Below are positions 34,904-42,688 of a stretch of 64,000 bases of DNA, one piece after another. Source of the stretch: JAFAMS01 sp963715815. Lineage in GTDB: Bacteria; Vulcanimicrobiota; Vulcanimicrobiia; Vulcanimicrobiales; Vulcanimicrobiaceae. Position 1 is the stretch's first letter. Each line of letters starts with the position of its first letter. The notes below the pieces were generated by a model that did not search any database, was not told where the DNA came from, and saw only the letters and a program-made list of their open reading frames with translations. The stretch is taken from NCBI GenBank assembly GCA_963715815.1, contig OY970278.1:62001-126000 (forward strand), given 5' to 3'. Made by a program: the position numbers and the translations under genes.

Positions 34904-35254
34904 CTAGCGAGCGTCTGAAGCCTCAACTGCCTTGAGTAATCCATCAAGCAATCCTGGGAAGAGCTCGTCGAGATCTTCGCGCCGCAGCCAGACGAACTTA
35001 TTGCGCCCCTCGTACCGGGCTTTAACGAGGCCGGCCTCACGCAGCACCTTGAAATGGTGGCGTAGATTCTGCTTGCTGCCGATGTCGAGGAATTCGAAGG
35101 GGCAGCACTCTTCCTGGCGCGCGAGAGCGCGAACGATCTCCAGGCGCGTCGGATCGCTGAGCGCAGCAAGGACACCGTAGACCGTGATGTCCTCACGCTC
35201 GGGGTACCAGAACTCGCGCTGTTGGACCGGGGCTTCAATTTCGTGGGTTGGCAT
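34904..35254 (-). CDS. ArsR family winged-helix transcriptional regulator
   Basis: A 116-residue regulator with ArsR-type winged helix: 'VYGVLAALSDPTRLEIVRAL', 'EFLDIGSKQNLRHHFKVLRE' (recognition helix) and 'AGLVKARYEGRNKFVWLRRE'. Two adjacent Cys ('QEECCPFEF') lie near the DNA-binding helices and could bind a soft metal or act as a redox switch. It diverges from a small gene and a DHA2 exporter; a palindromic promoter lies between them, so it is probably the repressor of both directions. Confidence 0.92.
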   Translation of the reverse strand: MPTHEIEAPVQQREFWYPEREDITVYGVLAALSDPTRLEIVRALARQEECCPFEFLDIGSKQNLRHHFKVLREAGLVKARYEGRNKFVWLRREDLDELFPGLLDGLLKAVEASDAR

Positions 35255-35255
35255 A

Positions 35256-35293
35256 TTGACAGTAAAACATCCGTTGTACTAATATCAGTACAA
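35256..35293 (+). promoter_or_regulatory. Strong sigma70-type promoter overlapping a perfect palindrome
   Basis: TTGACA (35256-35261) and TAATAT (35280-35285), 18 nt apart, are near-consensus -35 and -10 elements. They are overlaid by the inverted repeat TTGTACT-aatatc-AGTACAA (35274-35293); outer segments TAAAACATC and GATGTATTTTA extend the symmetry. The downstream ATG at 35295 starts one base after the palindrome, so the leader must be very short or absent. A bound ArsR dimer here would block the polymerase. Confidence 0.8.
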
Positions 35294-35294
35294 G

Positions 35295-35621
35295 ATGTAT
35301 TTTACTATACCCAAGGGCGCTCCGTCTACGGTGCCCCTCACATCCGACGCCTTGGGGTCGTTCCAGCGCCTTCGGCAGTACGCCGCGACGCTCGGCAGCC
35401 TCTCGGCCAGCTTTCAGACCGAGGCCCAGGCCGTCATGGAATCCTACGTCCTCGCTCTTTCGAAGGGCGACCAAGAGGCGTGGGCGACCTTCGTCGCCGA
35501 TGCCGCATCGCTCGTACGCCACAGCGAGAGCGTCGATCCCATTGTTCACCTCGATGCGCGCGAGCGCGCCGCACATGATTTCTTCGCACAAATTACGCGC
35601 GAGAACGACGACCTGATCTAA
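35295..35621 (+). CDS. Hypothetical small protein under the ArsR promoter
   Basis: A 108-residue protein, mostly helical ('LGSFQRLRQYAATLGSLSAS', 'AQAVMESYVLALSKGDQEAW', 'ERAAHDFFAQITRENDDLI'). No signal peptide, no Cys, no recognised family. Its ATG is immediately next to the palindrome, so the transcript may be leaderless. It sits 5 nt before the DHA2 exporter gene and should share its transcript; it may be an accessory or ligand-handling protein for the exporter, but that is inference from position. Confidence 0.75.
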   Translation: MYFTIPKGAPSTVPLTSDALGSFQRLRQYAATLGSLSASFQTEAQAVMESYVLALSKGDQEAWATFVADAASLVRHSESVDPIVHLDARERAAHDFFAQITRENDDLI

Positions 35622-35626
35622 AACCG

Positions 35627-37225
35627 ATGCCGGTCGTCGTCGAATACGGCGCGCGTCGAACGCTCGTCGTCACCGCAGTCATGCTCGCTGCGCTCATGCA
35701 GCTTGCGGACACAACAATCGTCAACGTCGCATTGCCGACGATCGACGGCGCCCTGGGCGCCTCCGTCGATCAAGGCGCGTGGTTCATCACGGCCTACATC
35801 ATTGCGAACGTCATCATCATCCCGCTCTCGCCGTGGTTTCAGACAATGCTCGGGCGCAAGAATTACTTTGCGCTTTCGATCCTCGGCTTCACGGTTACGT
35901 CGGTTCTCTGCGGGCTTGCGAACGACACGAGCACCGAGATCGGACTGCGCTTTTTGCAAGGCGCGTTCGGCGGCGGCTTGATGGTCCCGGCACAACAAAT
36001 CATCCGCGATACGTTTCCGCCCACACAGCTTGCGACGAGTCAATCGCTCTTCGCGCTTGCCGTCATCTTAGGGCCGACCCTCGGTCCGACGCTCGGCGGA
36101 ATACTCACGGACGACTTGACGTGGCGCTGGGTTTTCTTTATCAACGTTCCGCTCGGTATCGGTGCGGCGATTCTGACGCTGCTTTTCATTCGCGATCCGG
36201 CTCCGCCGAAGCGCATGCCCTTCGACGTGCTCGGCGTGGGGCTACTCGCACTTGGACTCGGCGCCTTGCAATACGTGCTCGACGAAGGCGAACGCAATGG
36301 TTGGTTCGACGACTCGCGCATTTGCTTCGCCGCGATCGCCGCCGTCGTCGCGCTCGTCGCATTCGTGCTGTGGGAGCTCTACGGTGCGCGCACTCCGGGT
36401 GTCGCGCTTCGCACGTTCCGGCATCGTACGGTTTGGGCGCTCGCGATTATCTATTTTGCAGTCGCTGGCGGAATATTCGCACTGATCTTCATTCAACCGC
36501 AGTGGGCGCAAACATCGCTCGGCTTCACGACCACGCTCGCAGGATTGCTCCTCATGGTCCGCGCCGGGACGCTGGTCGTACTCTTTCCGCTGACGACGTG
36601 GGTCACGTCGCACGCCGATTGGGATATGCGCTGGGTCGCCGCCGGCGGCATCGCGCTGGCCGGAATCGCAACTTGGGTGCAAGCCGATGTGATGACGACG
36701 CACTCGACGTTCGCTGCGCTCATACCGATGCAGATTCTCGGCGGCGTCGGCTACGCGTTCATTTGGGTTCCGCTCAGCGTCGTTCTGTTCCGGACCGTTC
36801 CGCAAACGGAGATTCCTTCGGCGCTTGCGTTGACGCGGCTCGTTCAGCAGATCGGCGCGTCGGCCGGATCGGCGTACGCGGCAACGCTGCTCGATCGCGG
36901 TTACAACAATGCGCTGAGCGGACTTGCGGGTAATGTGAATCTCGGCAACAACGCGGTTGCCGCGTACATCGCTGAGCACGGCTCGCAGGCGATCGCGCAA
37001 CTGAGCCAGCTGGTCTCGAGCGAAGCGCAAAATCTCGCAGCCACCGAAGCGACGCGCTTCTTTGCAGTCGCGACGATTTTTGCGGCGGCGCTGCCGTTCT
37101 TGCTCAAGCGCTATCGCGGGCAGACGCCGGTCTCAGTATTGCCTCCGGCGCCACTTCCCGCGCCGCCCGTACCCGTGCTCCGCGAAAAGGTATCTTCGAA
37201 CGGGTCACGAGTTACTTCGGCATGA
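35627..37225 (+). CDS. DHA2 family (EmrB/QacA type) drug efflux MFS transporter
   Basis: A 532-residue exporter with about 14 membrane segments. Signatures: 'LMQLADTTIVNVALPTIDG' (motif D1), 'QGAWFITAYIIANVIIIPLS' (helix 2), 'GRKNYFALSILGF' (motif A region) and 'ALAVILGPTLGPTLGGILTD' (motif C, antiporter). It should export lipophilic drugs or toxic metabolites in exchange for protons. It follows the ArsR-controlled small gene by 5 nt and overlaps the next gene by 4 nt. The substrate is unknown. Confidence 0.94.
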   Translation: MPVVVEYGARRTLVVTAVMLAALMQLADTTIVNVALPTIDGALGASVDQGAWFITAYIIANVIIIPLSPWFQTMLGRKNYFALSILGFTVTSVLCGLANDTSTEIGLRFLQGAFGGGLMVPAQQIIRDTFPPTQLATSQSLFALAVILGPTLGPTLGGILTDDLTWRWVFFINVPLGIGAAILTLLFIRDPAPPKRMPFDVLGVGLLALGLGALQYVLDEGERNGWFDDSRICFAAIAAVVALVAFVLWELYGARTPGVALRTFRHRTVWALAIIYFAVAGGIFALIFIQPQWAQTSLGFTTTLAGLLLMVRAGTLVVLFPLTTWVTSHADWDMRWVAAGGIALAGIATWVQADVMTTHSTFAALIPMQILGGVGYAFIWVPLSVVLFRTVPQTEIPSALALTRLVQQIGASAGSAYAATLLDRGYNNALSGLAGNVNLGNNAVAAYIAEHGSQAIAQLSQLVSSEAQNLAATEATRFFAVATIFAAALPFLLKRYRGQTPVSVLPPAPLPAPPVPVLREKVSSNGSRVTSA

Positions 37226-37878
37226 GATACTGGCTAGTAGCAGTCGTCCTGAGTTTATCCATGGGATGCGTGGCGTTGGCCAACGAGCATCCGGGATTCC
37301 AGAAGCCGACCTATCACGGCCCGATGACCGCGAGCGAAAAAGCGTTCGTTGCCTCGATCCAATCGGATCTGATGTCACGCTTTGCGACGGCCGCCGAGGC
37401 CGAGGCCGCGGGATACGTGCGGTACACGGGCGTCGACGATACCGGCGCGATCAGCTACGCGAATCAAAATTGGCAATCAGCCGATGCCCAGCATCCGAGC
37501 CAGCTTTGGTACGACAAGCACGGGAAATTGATGGGGGCGGACTTTTCGCGTCTCAAGACCTCAAAGTCGCCTCCGAATATTTGGGGAATAAATCCCGGTC
37601 GCTGGTGGGAGTTCGATCGTCACATGCACTACGTGACGCGCAATTCGCGAACCGGGAAAGTCACGTACGATCAATACGTCGCTGACGACGACTTCTTGAA
37701 TGCCGGCGGTAGCCTCGCGCATCCGCGCGCGGCGACGCTCGTGCGCATGCACCAGATCAAGCACGCCAGCGACGTCGTGACGATCTTCAACTTCCCCGCC
37801 CTTTGGGATTTGATGGTCTGGGTTCGGCCCAATCCCAAGGGCGCTTTCTCGTACGCGAATCCAGCGGTAAAGCCGTAA
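37222..37878 (+). CDS. Hypothetical exported protein
   Basis: A 218-residue protein with a signal-like N-terminus ('YWLVAVVLSLSMGCVALA'); the Cys in 'SMGCV' could be a lipobox, but the pattern is weak. The mature part is rich in Trp, His and Tyr ('NIWGINPGRWWEFDRHMHYV', 'NFPALWDLMVWVRPNPKGAF'). Family not recognised. ATG 37222 overlaps the exporter stop (ATGA), so it belongs to the ArsR-headed transcript. The downstream binding-protein gene starts 14 nt after its stop, inside a hairpin. Confidence 0.7.
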   Translation: MRYWLVAVVLSLSMGCVALANEHPGFQKPTYHGPMTASEKAFVASIQSDLMSRFATAAEAEAAGYVRYTGVDDTGAISYANQNWQSADAQHPSQLWYDKHGKLMGADFSRLKTSKSPPNIWGINPGRWWEFDRHMHYVTRNSRTGKVTYDQYVADDDFLNAGGSLAHPRAATLVRMHQIKHASDVVTIFNFPALWDLMVWVRPNPKGAFSYANPAVKP

Positions 37879-37881
37879 GGA

Positions 37882-37910
37882 AACGGTAGCCGATGAAGCG
37901 GGCTACCGTT
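37882..37910 (+). terminator. 10-bp hairpin holding a start codon in its loop
   Basis: AACGGTAGCC (37882-37891) and GGCTACCGTT (37901-37910) are perfect inverted arms around a 9-nt loop, followed by a pyrimidine-rich CTTCTTTCC. It could be a terminator or attenuator for the upstream operon, but ATG 37893 of the TRAP-type receptor lies in the loop. See also the finding. Confidence 0.45.
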
Positions 37911-38867
37911 CTTCTTTCCTTGACCGCTGCGGCAGTCTGCGGCCTGCGCGCGCGCGTCGCGGCGCAAGTCAGCTGGTCGATGGCGACCGATTATCCGCGC
38001 GATTCGGTTTCGGGCGCAGGCATCGTTACGTTCTCACAAGAGCTCGCGCGCGCGAGCAACAACGAGCTGATCGTCACGCCGGCGTTTAATGGCAGCGGTG
38101 GCAAAGCGTCACAGGCGCTCGCAGCAATCAGCGGCGGCAGCCTGCAAGCCGGCGATGTTTTCGGAGGGGTGGCCGGAGCTACGGATCCGCTCTTCTTGCT
38201 GTCCTCGCTTCCTTTTCTCACGAAATCGAGCGCCGATGCACGCCGGTTGTATGACGCCGCGCGAACGTCGTACGACGCCGCCTTTACGCGTCTTGGACTC
38301 AAGCTGCTGTACGTGACGCCGTGGCCGCCGTCCGGAATTTGGGCAAAGATTCCGGTGCGTACAACGGACGACATTGCACGCCTGCACATTCGCACGTACG
38401 ACGCAACCAGCACGACCGTCATGAACGCACTCGGAGCGCACGCGCAGTCGCTAACGTTTAACGAAGCCATGCCGCTCCTCAAAGACGGTTCGATCGACGC
38501 CGTGCTCTCGTCAGGCGACGGCGGCGCGGGCCGTAAACTGTGGGAGTACTTGCCGGTCTACACCAAGCTCGAGTACGCGTTTCCGCTCAGCTTCGCGACG
38601 ATGAACCTTACGCTCTACGAGGCGCTCGAGCCGAATCTGCGCGACGCGGTCGACGCGGCAGCGCGCCTAACGCAAAACGCCCAATGGAAAGCCATCGAAA
38701 CACGTCTTGCGGTTAACGAAATTACGATGCGCGCAAACGGCGTAACGATCGTATCTGAAATCACCCCGGAGCTGCGCAAGAAAGCCACGGTTGCCGGCGC
38801 GGCTGCCGTGGCTGCGTGGAAGTCCCAAATCGGCGCGTCTGGTCGCGCCATACTCGAACGCTTCTAG
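37893..38867 (+). CDS. TRAP transporter substrate-binding protein (DctP type), orphan
   Basis: A 324-residue periplasmic receptor with a signal-like N-terminus. DctP features: 'FSQELARASNNELIVTP', 'GSLQAGDVFGGVAGATDPLF' and 'HIRTYDATSTTVMNALGAHA' (the conserved Arg for carboxylate binding lies in 'HIRTYD'). It would bind a dicarboxylate or similar acid. No DctQ or DctM permease gene is adjacent, so partners must be elsewhere or it serves another system. ATG 37893 sits in the loop of a 10-bp hairpin; an SD-like AAGGA precedes it. Confidence 0.88.
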   Translation: MKRATVLLSLTAAAVCGLRARVAAQVSWSMATDYPRDSVSGAGIVTFSQELARASNNELIVTPAFNGSGGKASQALAAISGGSLQAGDVFGGVAGATDPLFLLSSLPFLTKSSADARRLYDAARTSYDAAFTRLGLKLLYVTPWPPSGIWAKIPVRTTDDIARLHIRTYDATSTTVMNALGAHAQSLTFNEAMPLLKDGSIDAVLSSGDGGAGRKLWEYLPVYTKLEYAFPLSFATMNLTLYEALEPNLRDAVDAAARLTQNAQWKAIETRLAVNEITMRANGVTIVSEITPELRKKATVAGAAAVAAWKSQIGASGRAILERF

Positions 38868-39059
38868 CTAACGCTTTCGCGGCTTCTCTAGCGCCGCTTC
38901 GAGTGAAGCTGCGCCCGCTTCAACCATACCGCTAATCTCTTTTGCGGTGCGGCTGACTTTGCGAACGGTTCGCGTTGTTTTCTTTGCTGTGCTGAGCGCG
39001 CGTTTCAATGTACGTTTGGCGCGCGTTGCAACTTTTTTTGATTTTCTTTTAACTGCCAT
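38868..39059 (-). CDS. Small basic histone-H1-like protein
   Basis: A 63-residue protein of which about 40% is Lys or Arg, starting 'MAVKRKSKKVATRAKRTLKR' and continuing 'TAKKTTRTVRKVSRTAKEIS'. The composition and the AK/TK repeats resemble bacterial H1-like (Hc1) and other DNA-compacting proteins. It may bind DNA or RNA non-specifically. It ends at the base next to the convergent receptor stop. No fold evidence beyond composition. Confidence 0.7.
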   Translation of the reverse strand: MAVKRKSKKVATRAKRTLKRALSTAKKTTRTVRKVSRTAKEISGMVEAGAASLEAALEKPRKR

Positions 39060-39133
39060 CCGTTGTTGTTACCCGGGCAGGCAAGCATTCAAACCCAGGT
39101 TTGGTTGAACGTACAGCTGGACAACTAATACAC

Positions 39134-39391
39134 ATGAGTATTCTCGCGTGGCTAATCGTCGGACTTATTGCCGGCCTCTTAGCAAAGTATGTCGTACCGG
39201 GTGAGGGCCCCGGCGGGATCGTCGGCGATGTCATCGTCGGAATCGTCGGTGCGTTCATCGGCGGCTGGATCTTCAATGCGTTCGGAAGCGCAGGCGTTAC
39301 CGGAATCAATCTCTACAGCATCGTCGTCGCGTTCGTAGGAGCCGTCGTGCTGCTATTCGTTATACGACTGGTCTCACGCCGCACCGCGTAG
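39134..39391 (+). CDS. GlsB/YeaQ/YmgE family stress-response membrane protein
   Basis: An 85-residue three-helix membrane protein with 'LAWLIVGLIAGLLAKYVVPG', 'GPGGIVGDVIVGIVGAFIGG' and 'IVVAFVGAVVLLFVIRLV', the standard YeaQ pattern. Relatives are induced by stress and acid shock; the molecular role is unknown. I chose ATG 39134, which gives the family N-terminus, over the longer frame from 39101. A hairpin lies 15 nt past the stop. Confidence 0.93.
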   Translation: MSILAWLIVGLIAGLLAKYVVPGEGPGGIVGDVIVGIVGAFIGGWIFNAFGSAGVTGINLYSIVVAFVGAVVLLFVIRLVSRRTA

Positions 39392-39405
39392 CAAATCTTG
39401 GGGCT

Positions 39406-39427
39406 CCGGACCAAATTTTCTGTCCGG
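39406..39427 (+). terminator. Hairpin downstream of the YeaQ-like gene
   Basis: CCGGAC (39406-39411) pairs with GTCCGG (39422-39427) around a 10-nt AT-rich loop, with further G/C matches outside. It lies between convergent genes (YeaQ-like and patatin), where a two-way terminator is expected. There is no T-tract, so a rho-independent terminator is unproven. Confidence 0.35.
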
Positions 39428-39432
39428 CCCAT

Positions 39433-39447
39433 GCTGTCCCGTATTTT
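39433..39447 (+). repeat. Left copy of a ~15-bp repeat flanking the patatin genes
   Basis: GCTGTCCCGTATTTT is near-identical to CCTGTCCCATATTTG at 42675-42689 and similar to CCTGTCCCAAAATTT at 42588-42602. The two sets lie outside the patatin pair on either side, in the same orientation. Short GTCCC-type repeats of this kind can mark ends of small mobile or REP-like elements, but no transposase is near. Confidence 0.4.
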
Positions 39448-39509
39448 CGAGCCCAGGCGGTGAATTGCCGCCAAGTCCTAAGCCACTCCATCTCGCGGTG
39501 ATTCTCCAT

Positions 39510-40814
39510 CTAGGGAAGTGGTTGAATCGGGGGACACGGTTCGGCTACTCGAGCAGCTGCGCTCAGTGGTGTGGCGCAATCAAACGGTGGGATCACGTAC
39601 GGGCTGAAGCCGTAGTGATCCTGGCCGCTCATCACACTGGAATAGCCGGCGTTGTAGTTCGTATTGATCGAGCACTGATCGTTAAAGTCGAGGCCGCCAC
39701 CGGCGAGTCCGACGGCGTCCAAGACGTACATTGTCACTTGTGGGAGCTGCGCGGCAAACATAACGCGATCGAGAGACCCTCGTCCGTTGTGCGATTGTAC
39801 CGATTTGCCTCCCGCCAACTGTGCACGCGCTTTTGGAGCCTCGTCCATCAAGACCCCGATCATCATGGCATCATCGAGTATGCGCTGCACCATGGTACTG
39901 TAAAGGTTACCGGCGATATGCAGCATGTTATCGTTGTTGATTGCGCCTGCGTATCGAGGACCGAGCATGATCGTCCAAATCTCGGTTGCTCCACCCAAGC
40001 GAGCTAAGCTCACCGGCACGTTGTTCAGTGCGCCGCCATCGACCAAGTAAACCGTTTCGTTTGTTATTGTGTCAGTATAGGACACAGGATCGAACACGAA
40101 TGGTATCGCCGAGGAGGCGCGCAGTAACTCCAGATAATTCGCAGGCGTCACTTCCGTCGGCGAGACATCCGGAGGTCCATTTGGTGCACGTTTCCGAATT
40201 TCGTTTCCGAGATCGTAATAGGAATCCTTAGTGGTGAGACCTTTGCGAATAAATGCGCGACTACACGCGCTGGTCAAGTCAGTAGCGGTCCAGAGTACGT
40301 CGCACATGAAGGGAAGCTGAACACCGCCGGGCGCGAGCACTTCCTGTAGCAGTGCTTTGATGGTGTCGGATCGATAGATGGATTTGTAGTCGCCGGCGAA
40401 GGCCCCGAAGAGAAAGCGAACGGCATCGTAGAGGCGCGTCAAGACTCCGACATGCGCGGATTCCCACAACGCAGCTTTCACAATCGGCTGGTAACGGATG
40501 ATCTTTCGCTTTGCCAACGTCGCCCAAACTGAATGCAACCCAACCTCTGCTGCCGCAGCGAAGCAAGCCGCGTTGAGTGCACCAATTGAGGTCCCGCATA
40601 CGAAGCTGAAAAAACCTGGTGACGTTCGATTTAGCAGACCCTGGATGGCGCCAGCTTCAAACGCGCCGTAAGCGCCGCCGCCGCTCAAAACTAAGGCGCG
40701 CACTGGCGGAGGCAGCGGTGGCGAGGTGGTCGGGCTTGGTATCTGTGCGTTTGAAGGAAGGGTTGTTGCAAGTGCGCCGGCAGCACTTGTGCCGAGAAAG
40801 GCGCCCCGTTTCAT
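39510..40814 (-). CDS. Patatin-like phospholipase 1 (exported)
   Basis: A 434-residue lipid acyl hydrolase. Start ATG 40814 gives an N-terminal signal 'MKRGAFLGTSAAGALATTLP', resembling a Tat-like or Sec peptide, then a Pro-rich linker. Patatin motifs: oxyanion loop 'LVLSGGGAYGAFEAGAI', nucleophile 'GTSIGALNAA' (G-x-S-x-G), and the dyad Asp in 'VDGGALNNVPV'. It should cleave phospholipids or acyl esters outside the cytoplasm. It is divergent from a second patatin gene with a 379-nt gap between starts. Base composition is lower in GC than flanking core genes. Confidence 0.9.
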   Translation of the reverse strand: MKRGAFLGTSAAGALATTLPSNAQIPSPTTSPPLPPPVRALVLSGGGAYGAFEAGAIQGLLNRTSPGFFSFVCGTSIGALNAACFAAAAEVGLHSVWATLAKRKIIRYQPIVKAALWESAHVGVLTRLYDAVRFLFGAFAGDYKSIYRSDTIKALLQEVLAPGGVQLPFMCDVLWTATDLTSACSRAFIRKGLTTKDSYYDLGNEIRKRAPNGPPDVSPTEVTPANYLELLRASSAIPFVFDPVSYTDTITNETVYLVDGGALNNVPVSLARLGGATEIWTIMLGPRYAGAINNDNMLHIAGNLYSTMVQRILDDAMMIGVLMDEAPKARAQLAGGKSVQSHNGRGSLDRVMFAAQLPQVTMYVLDAVGLAGGGLDFNDQCSINTNYNAGYSSVMSGQDHYGFSPYVIPPFDCATPLSAAARVAEPCPPIQPLP

Positions 40815-41193
40815 ACTCGTTCGAGACCGGGCTGAAACAGCGCAAAGAGCGCGCTTATCAATCGCCGCCGCTGAATCAAGTGTCGACACCCGTGAGAACA
40901 AATCGACCAAACAATCGATTGCGCAACAACATAACATGCAGCCACTTTGCTGTAAAGCAAAGTCAGTGGTCCATATTAATCACTTGCATAGTCAGGAAGC
41001 CGATGCGGCGGCAACACCGCGCGCAACATTACTAAAGCGTTCGGGCTCGTCAAATACCTGCTCAACCTTGAATGCGCGCATGGCGATTGCCAGAACAAAT
41101 ACGATGAAGGATGCGCGTTTTCTAACCTTTAACCAAGCGACCTCTCGTTGAGGCCTGCGGATCTTTCAGCAGCGTGCGAGCGGAGGGTGTGGC
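40815..41193. promoter_or_regulatory. 379-nt divergent intergenic region between the two patatin genes
   Basis: The gap holds no convincing gene. It contains a perfect 8-bp inverted repeat, ACTTTGCT-gtaa-AGCAAAGT (40944-40963), and AT-rich patches such as CCATATTAATCACTTGCAT (about 40971-40989). A shared control region is plausible, because both genes start towards it. No clear -35/-10 pair can be named with confidence. Confidence 0.45.
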
Positions 41194-42504
41194 GTGGGAA
41201 ACCGCTTCGTAGTCACAGCTTTGTTTCTGGCGGCTGCTTTGCTTTTGGCGTCAATGCCAAACTACGCAGCATACGCACAGTTCGATCCGTGCGGTAGTGG
41301 GCATGATCGGGCGCTCGTATTGAGCGGTGGTGGTGCGAAAGGCGCATTTGAAGCCGGCGCAATCTATCATCTTGTTTACCAGCGCGGGTGTGATTTCGGC
41401 GACATCGCAGGCGTCTCAGTCGGCGCCCTCAACGGATCCTACCTGGCGCAAGCATCCGAAGACGGCGACTCATTGGCAAACCTCAAGCTCGCTGCAGATG
41501 GTCTCGTGGAATTCTGGAAGGGAATCACAGGGCCGGATGAAGTTCTGAAACCGCGGTTCCTTGGAGAAGTACGCTTCTTTCTTTTAGGCTTAGACAGTTT
41601 CAACGACTTCAAGGGACTCGAGAATATCATCGCCCTGCAAATTGATCCCTCAAAGATTCGAGCGGGCAAACGCAAACTGAGAGTCGGCGTGACGTCATTC
41701 TTCGATGGAACCTACCACGAGATTGAGCCTCAAGGCGTTAAGGACGATGTTTTTCGGAAGTACATTTTGGCGAGCACTGCGATCCCGGTATATGCACCGT
41801 TACCCGTAATCGATACGACTCTGGATAATGGAATCCGCGCGACGTTGCAGTACGCAGACGGCGGTGTGAGTCACGCAACGCCCTTAGTAGGATATTTTAG
41901 CCCATGCAATTTTATCCAGCTTCAATTATCGGTCGACGCTCTGCCGCCCAACGACTGCGTGAAGGCTTCGAACCCTCATCAACCATCGCTCAAACAACTC
42001 TTTGTCGTCATCGCAAACCCGTACGACCAACGGTCTCCCAATCCAGGCCCCCTGCCAACGAGCGAGCCGACACTTGTACCGGGTGGTATGCCGATTTTGC
42101 AGCAAACTATCGACGTTCTCACTTCAACTTCATACCGTTGGGACCTGAACTTCGCTGTGACGGCCAACGAGATGCTGAGATGGAGAGAAAGGTACCTCTC
42201 AAAGATCGATCCGGCCATGCGTCCCGCTACCGATGACTTCCCGATCAGATCAGCAAATCCGGGACCGAACGGGACCACGCTTCCGTACGACATGGTGATC
42301 ATCGGGCCACCGCGTCCCTACGCCGACGTCTATGGCTTTGATCCGACGAATATCCAATTCCAGCTGCACAAAGGATGCGTGTGGGCGGACGATGCGATGG
42401 TGCATGCTTTCCATGTAGCCTCAATGCAACAAGCCTGCACCGAAAAGTTTCCAATTACTCCCGCCCAGTTGCAAGTCGAGCCGGATCCCGTCGAACCCTC
42501 ATGA
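41194..42504 (+). CDS. Patatin-like phospholipase 2 (exported)
   Basis: A 436-residue lipase with signal peptide 'FVVTALFLAAALLLASMPNY'. Motifs: oxyanion loop 'LVLSGGGAKGAFEAGAIYHL', nucleophile 'GVSVGALNGSYLA', dyad Asp in 'YADGGVSHATPLVG'. The C-terminal third has Pro-rich loops and paired Cys, unlike typical patatins, and 'CNFIQLQLSVDALPPNDC' may be a disulfide loop. It should act on lipids outside the cytoplasm. GTG 41194 starts the frame after a GGAGGG-like site. Codon use and GC are more relaxed than in the surrounding genes. Confidence 0.9.
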   Translation: MGNRFVVTALFLAAALLLASMPNYAAYAQFDPCGSGHDRALVLSGGGAKGAFEAGAIYHLVYQRGCDFGDIAGVSVGALNGSYLAQASEDGDSLANLKLAADGLVEFWKGITGPDEVLKPRFLGEVRFFLLGLDSFNDFKGLENIIALQIDPSKIRAGKRKLRVGVTSFFDGTYHEIEPQGVKDDVFRKYILASTAIPVYAPLPVIDTTLDNGIRATLQYADGGVSHATPLVGYFSPCNFIQLQLSVDALPPNDCVKASNPHQPSLKQLFVVIANPYDQRSPNPGPLPTSEPTLVPGGMPILQQTIDVLTSTSYRWDLNFAVTANEMLRWRERYLSKIDPAMRPATDDFPIRSANPGPNGTTLPYDMVIIGPPRPYADVYGFDPTNIQFQLHKGCVWADDAMVHAFHVASMQQACTEKFPITPAQLQVEPDPVEPS

Positions 42505-42587
42505 TCCACGGGTTGTAGTATCACGGACGGGTAGTTCCAACTGAATTGTAAGTGAACATCGAGATAAGCCCGGCGGATGAATATGCG

Positions 42588-42688
42588 CCTGTCCCAAAAT
42601 TTAGACTTCAAAAGGTGAAAAATATGGGTCACAGCGCCACCCGGCTCTGATCCAAATTTCGATTCCCGAAGGGACCTGTCCCATATTT
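42588..42688 (+). repeat. Palindromic repeat element with two CCTGTCCC copies
   Basis: CCTGTCCC occurs at 42588-42595 and at 42675-42682, both followed by an AT-rich segment. AAATATGGG (42620-42628) is a perfect inverted copy of CCCATATTT (42680-42688). With the related copy at 39433 the element flanks the patatin pair. It lies in a 262-nt gap before the hydrolase gene that otherwise shows no gene. It might be a REP/MITE-like remnant. Confidence 0.45.

Noticed and set aside
35779..36933. 384-residue alternative frame within the DHA2 exporter
   Set aside because: Out-of-frame, Arg/His-rich; the exporter frame shows clear membrane helices and family motifs.
39450..39473. Possible tRNA-Leu 5' fragment (GCCCAGGCGG-TGAATTG)
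   Set aside because: Resembles the first part of tRNA-Leu but matches only partly and lacks the remaining structure; probably chance. It was considered as an att-site copy and not accepted.
40815..40937. N-terminal extension of patatin 1
   Set aside because: Cys-rich non-signal sequence; starting at 40814 gives a proper signal peptide.
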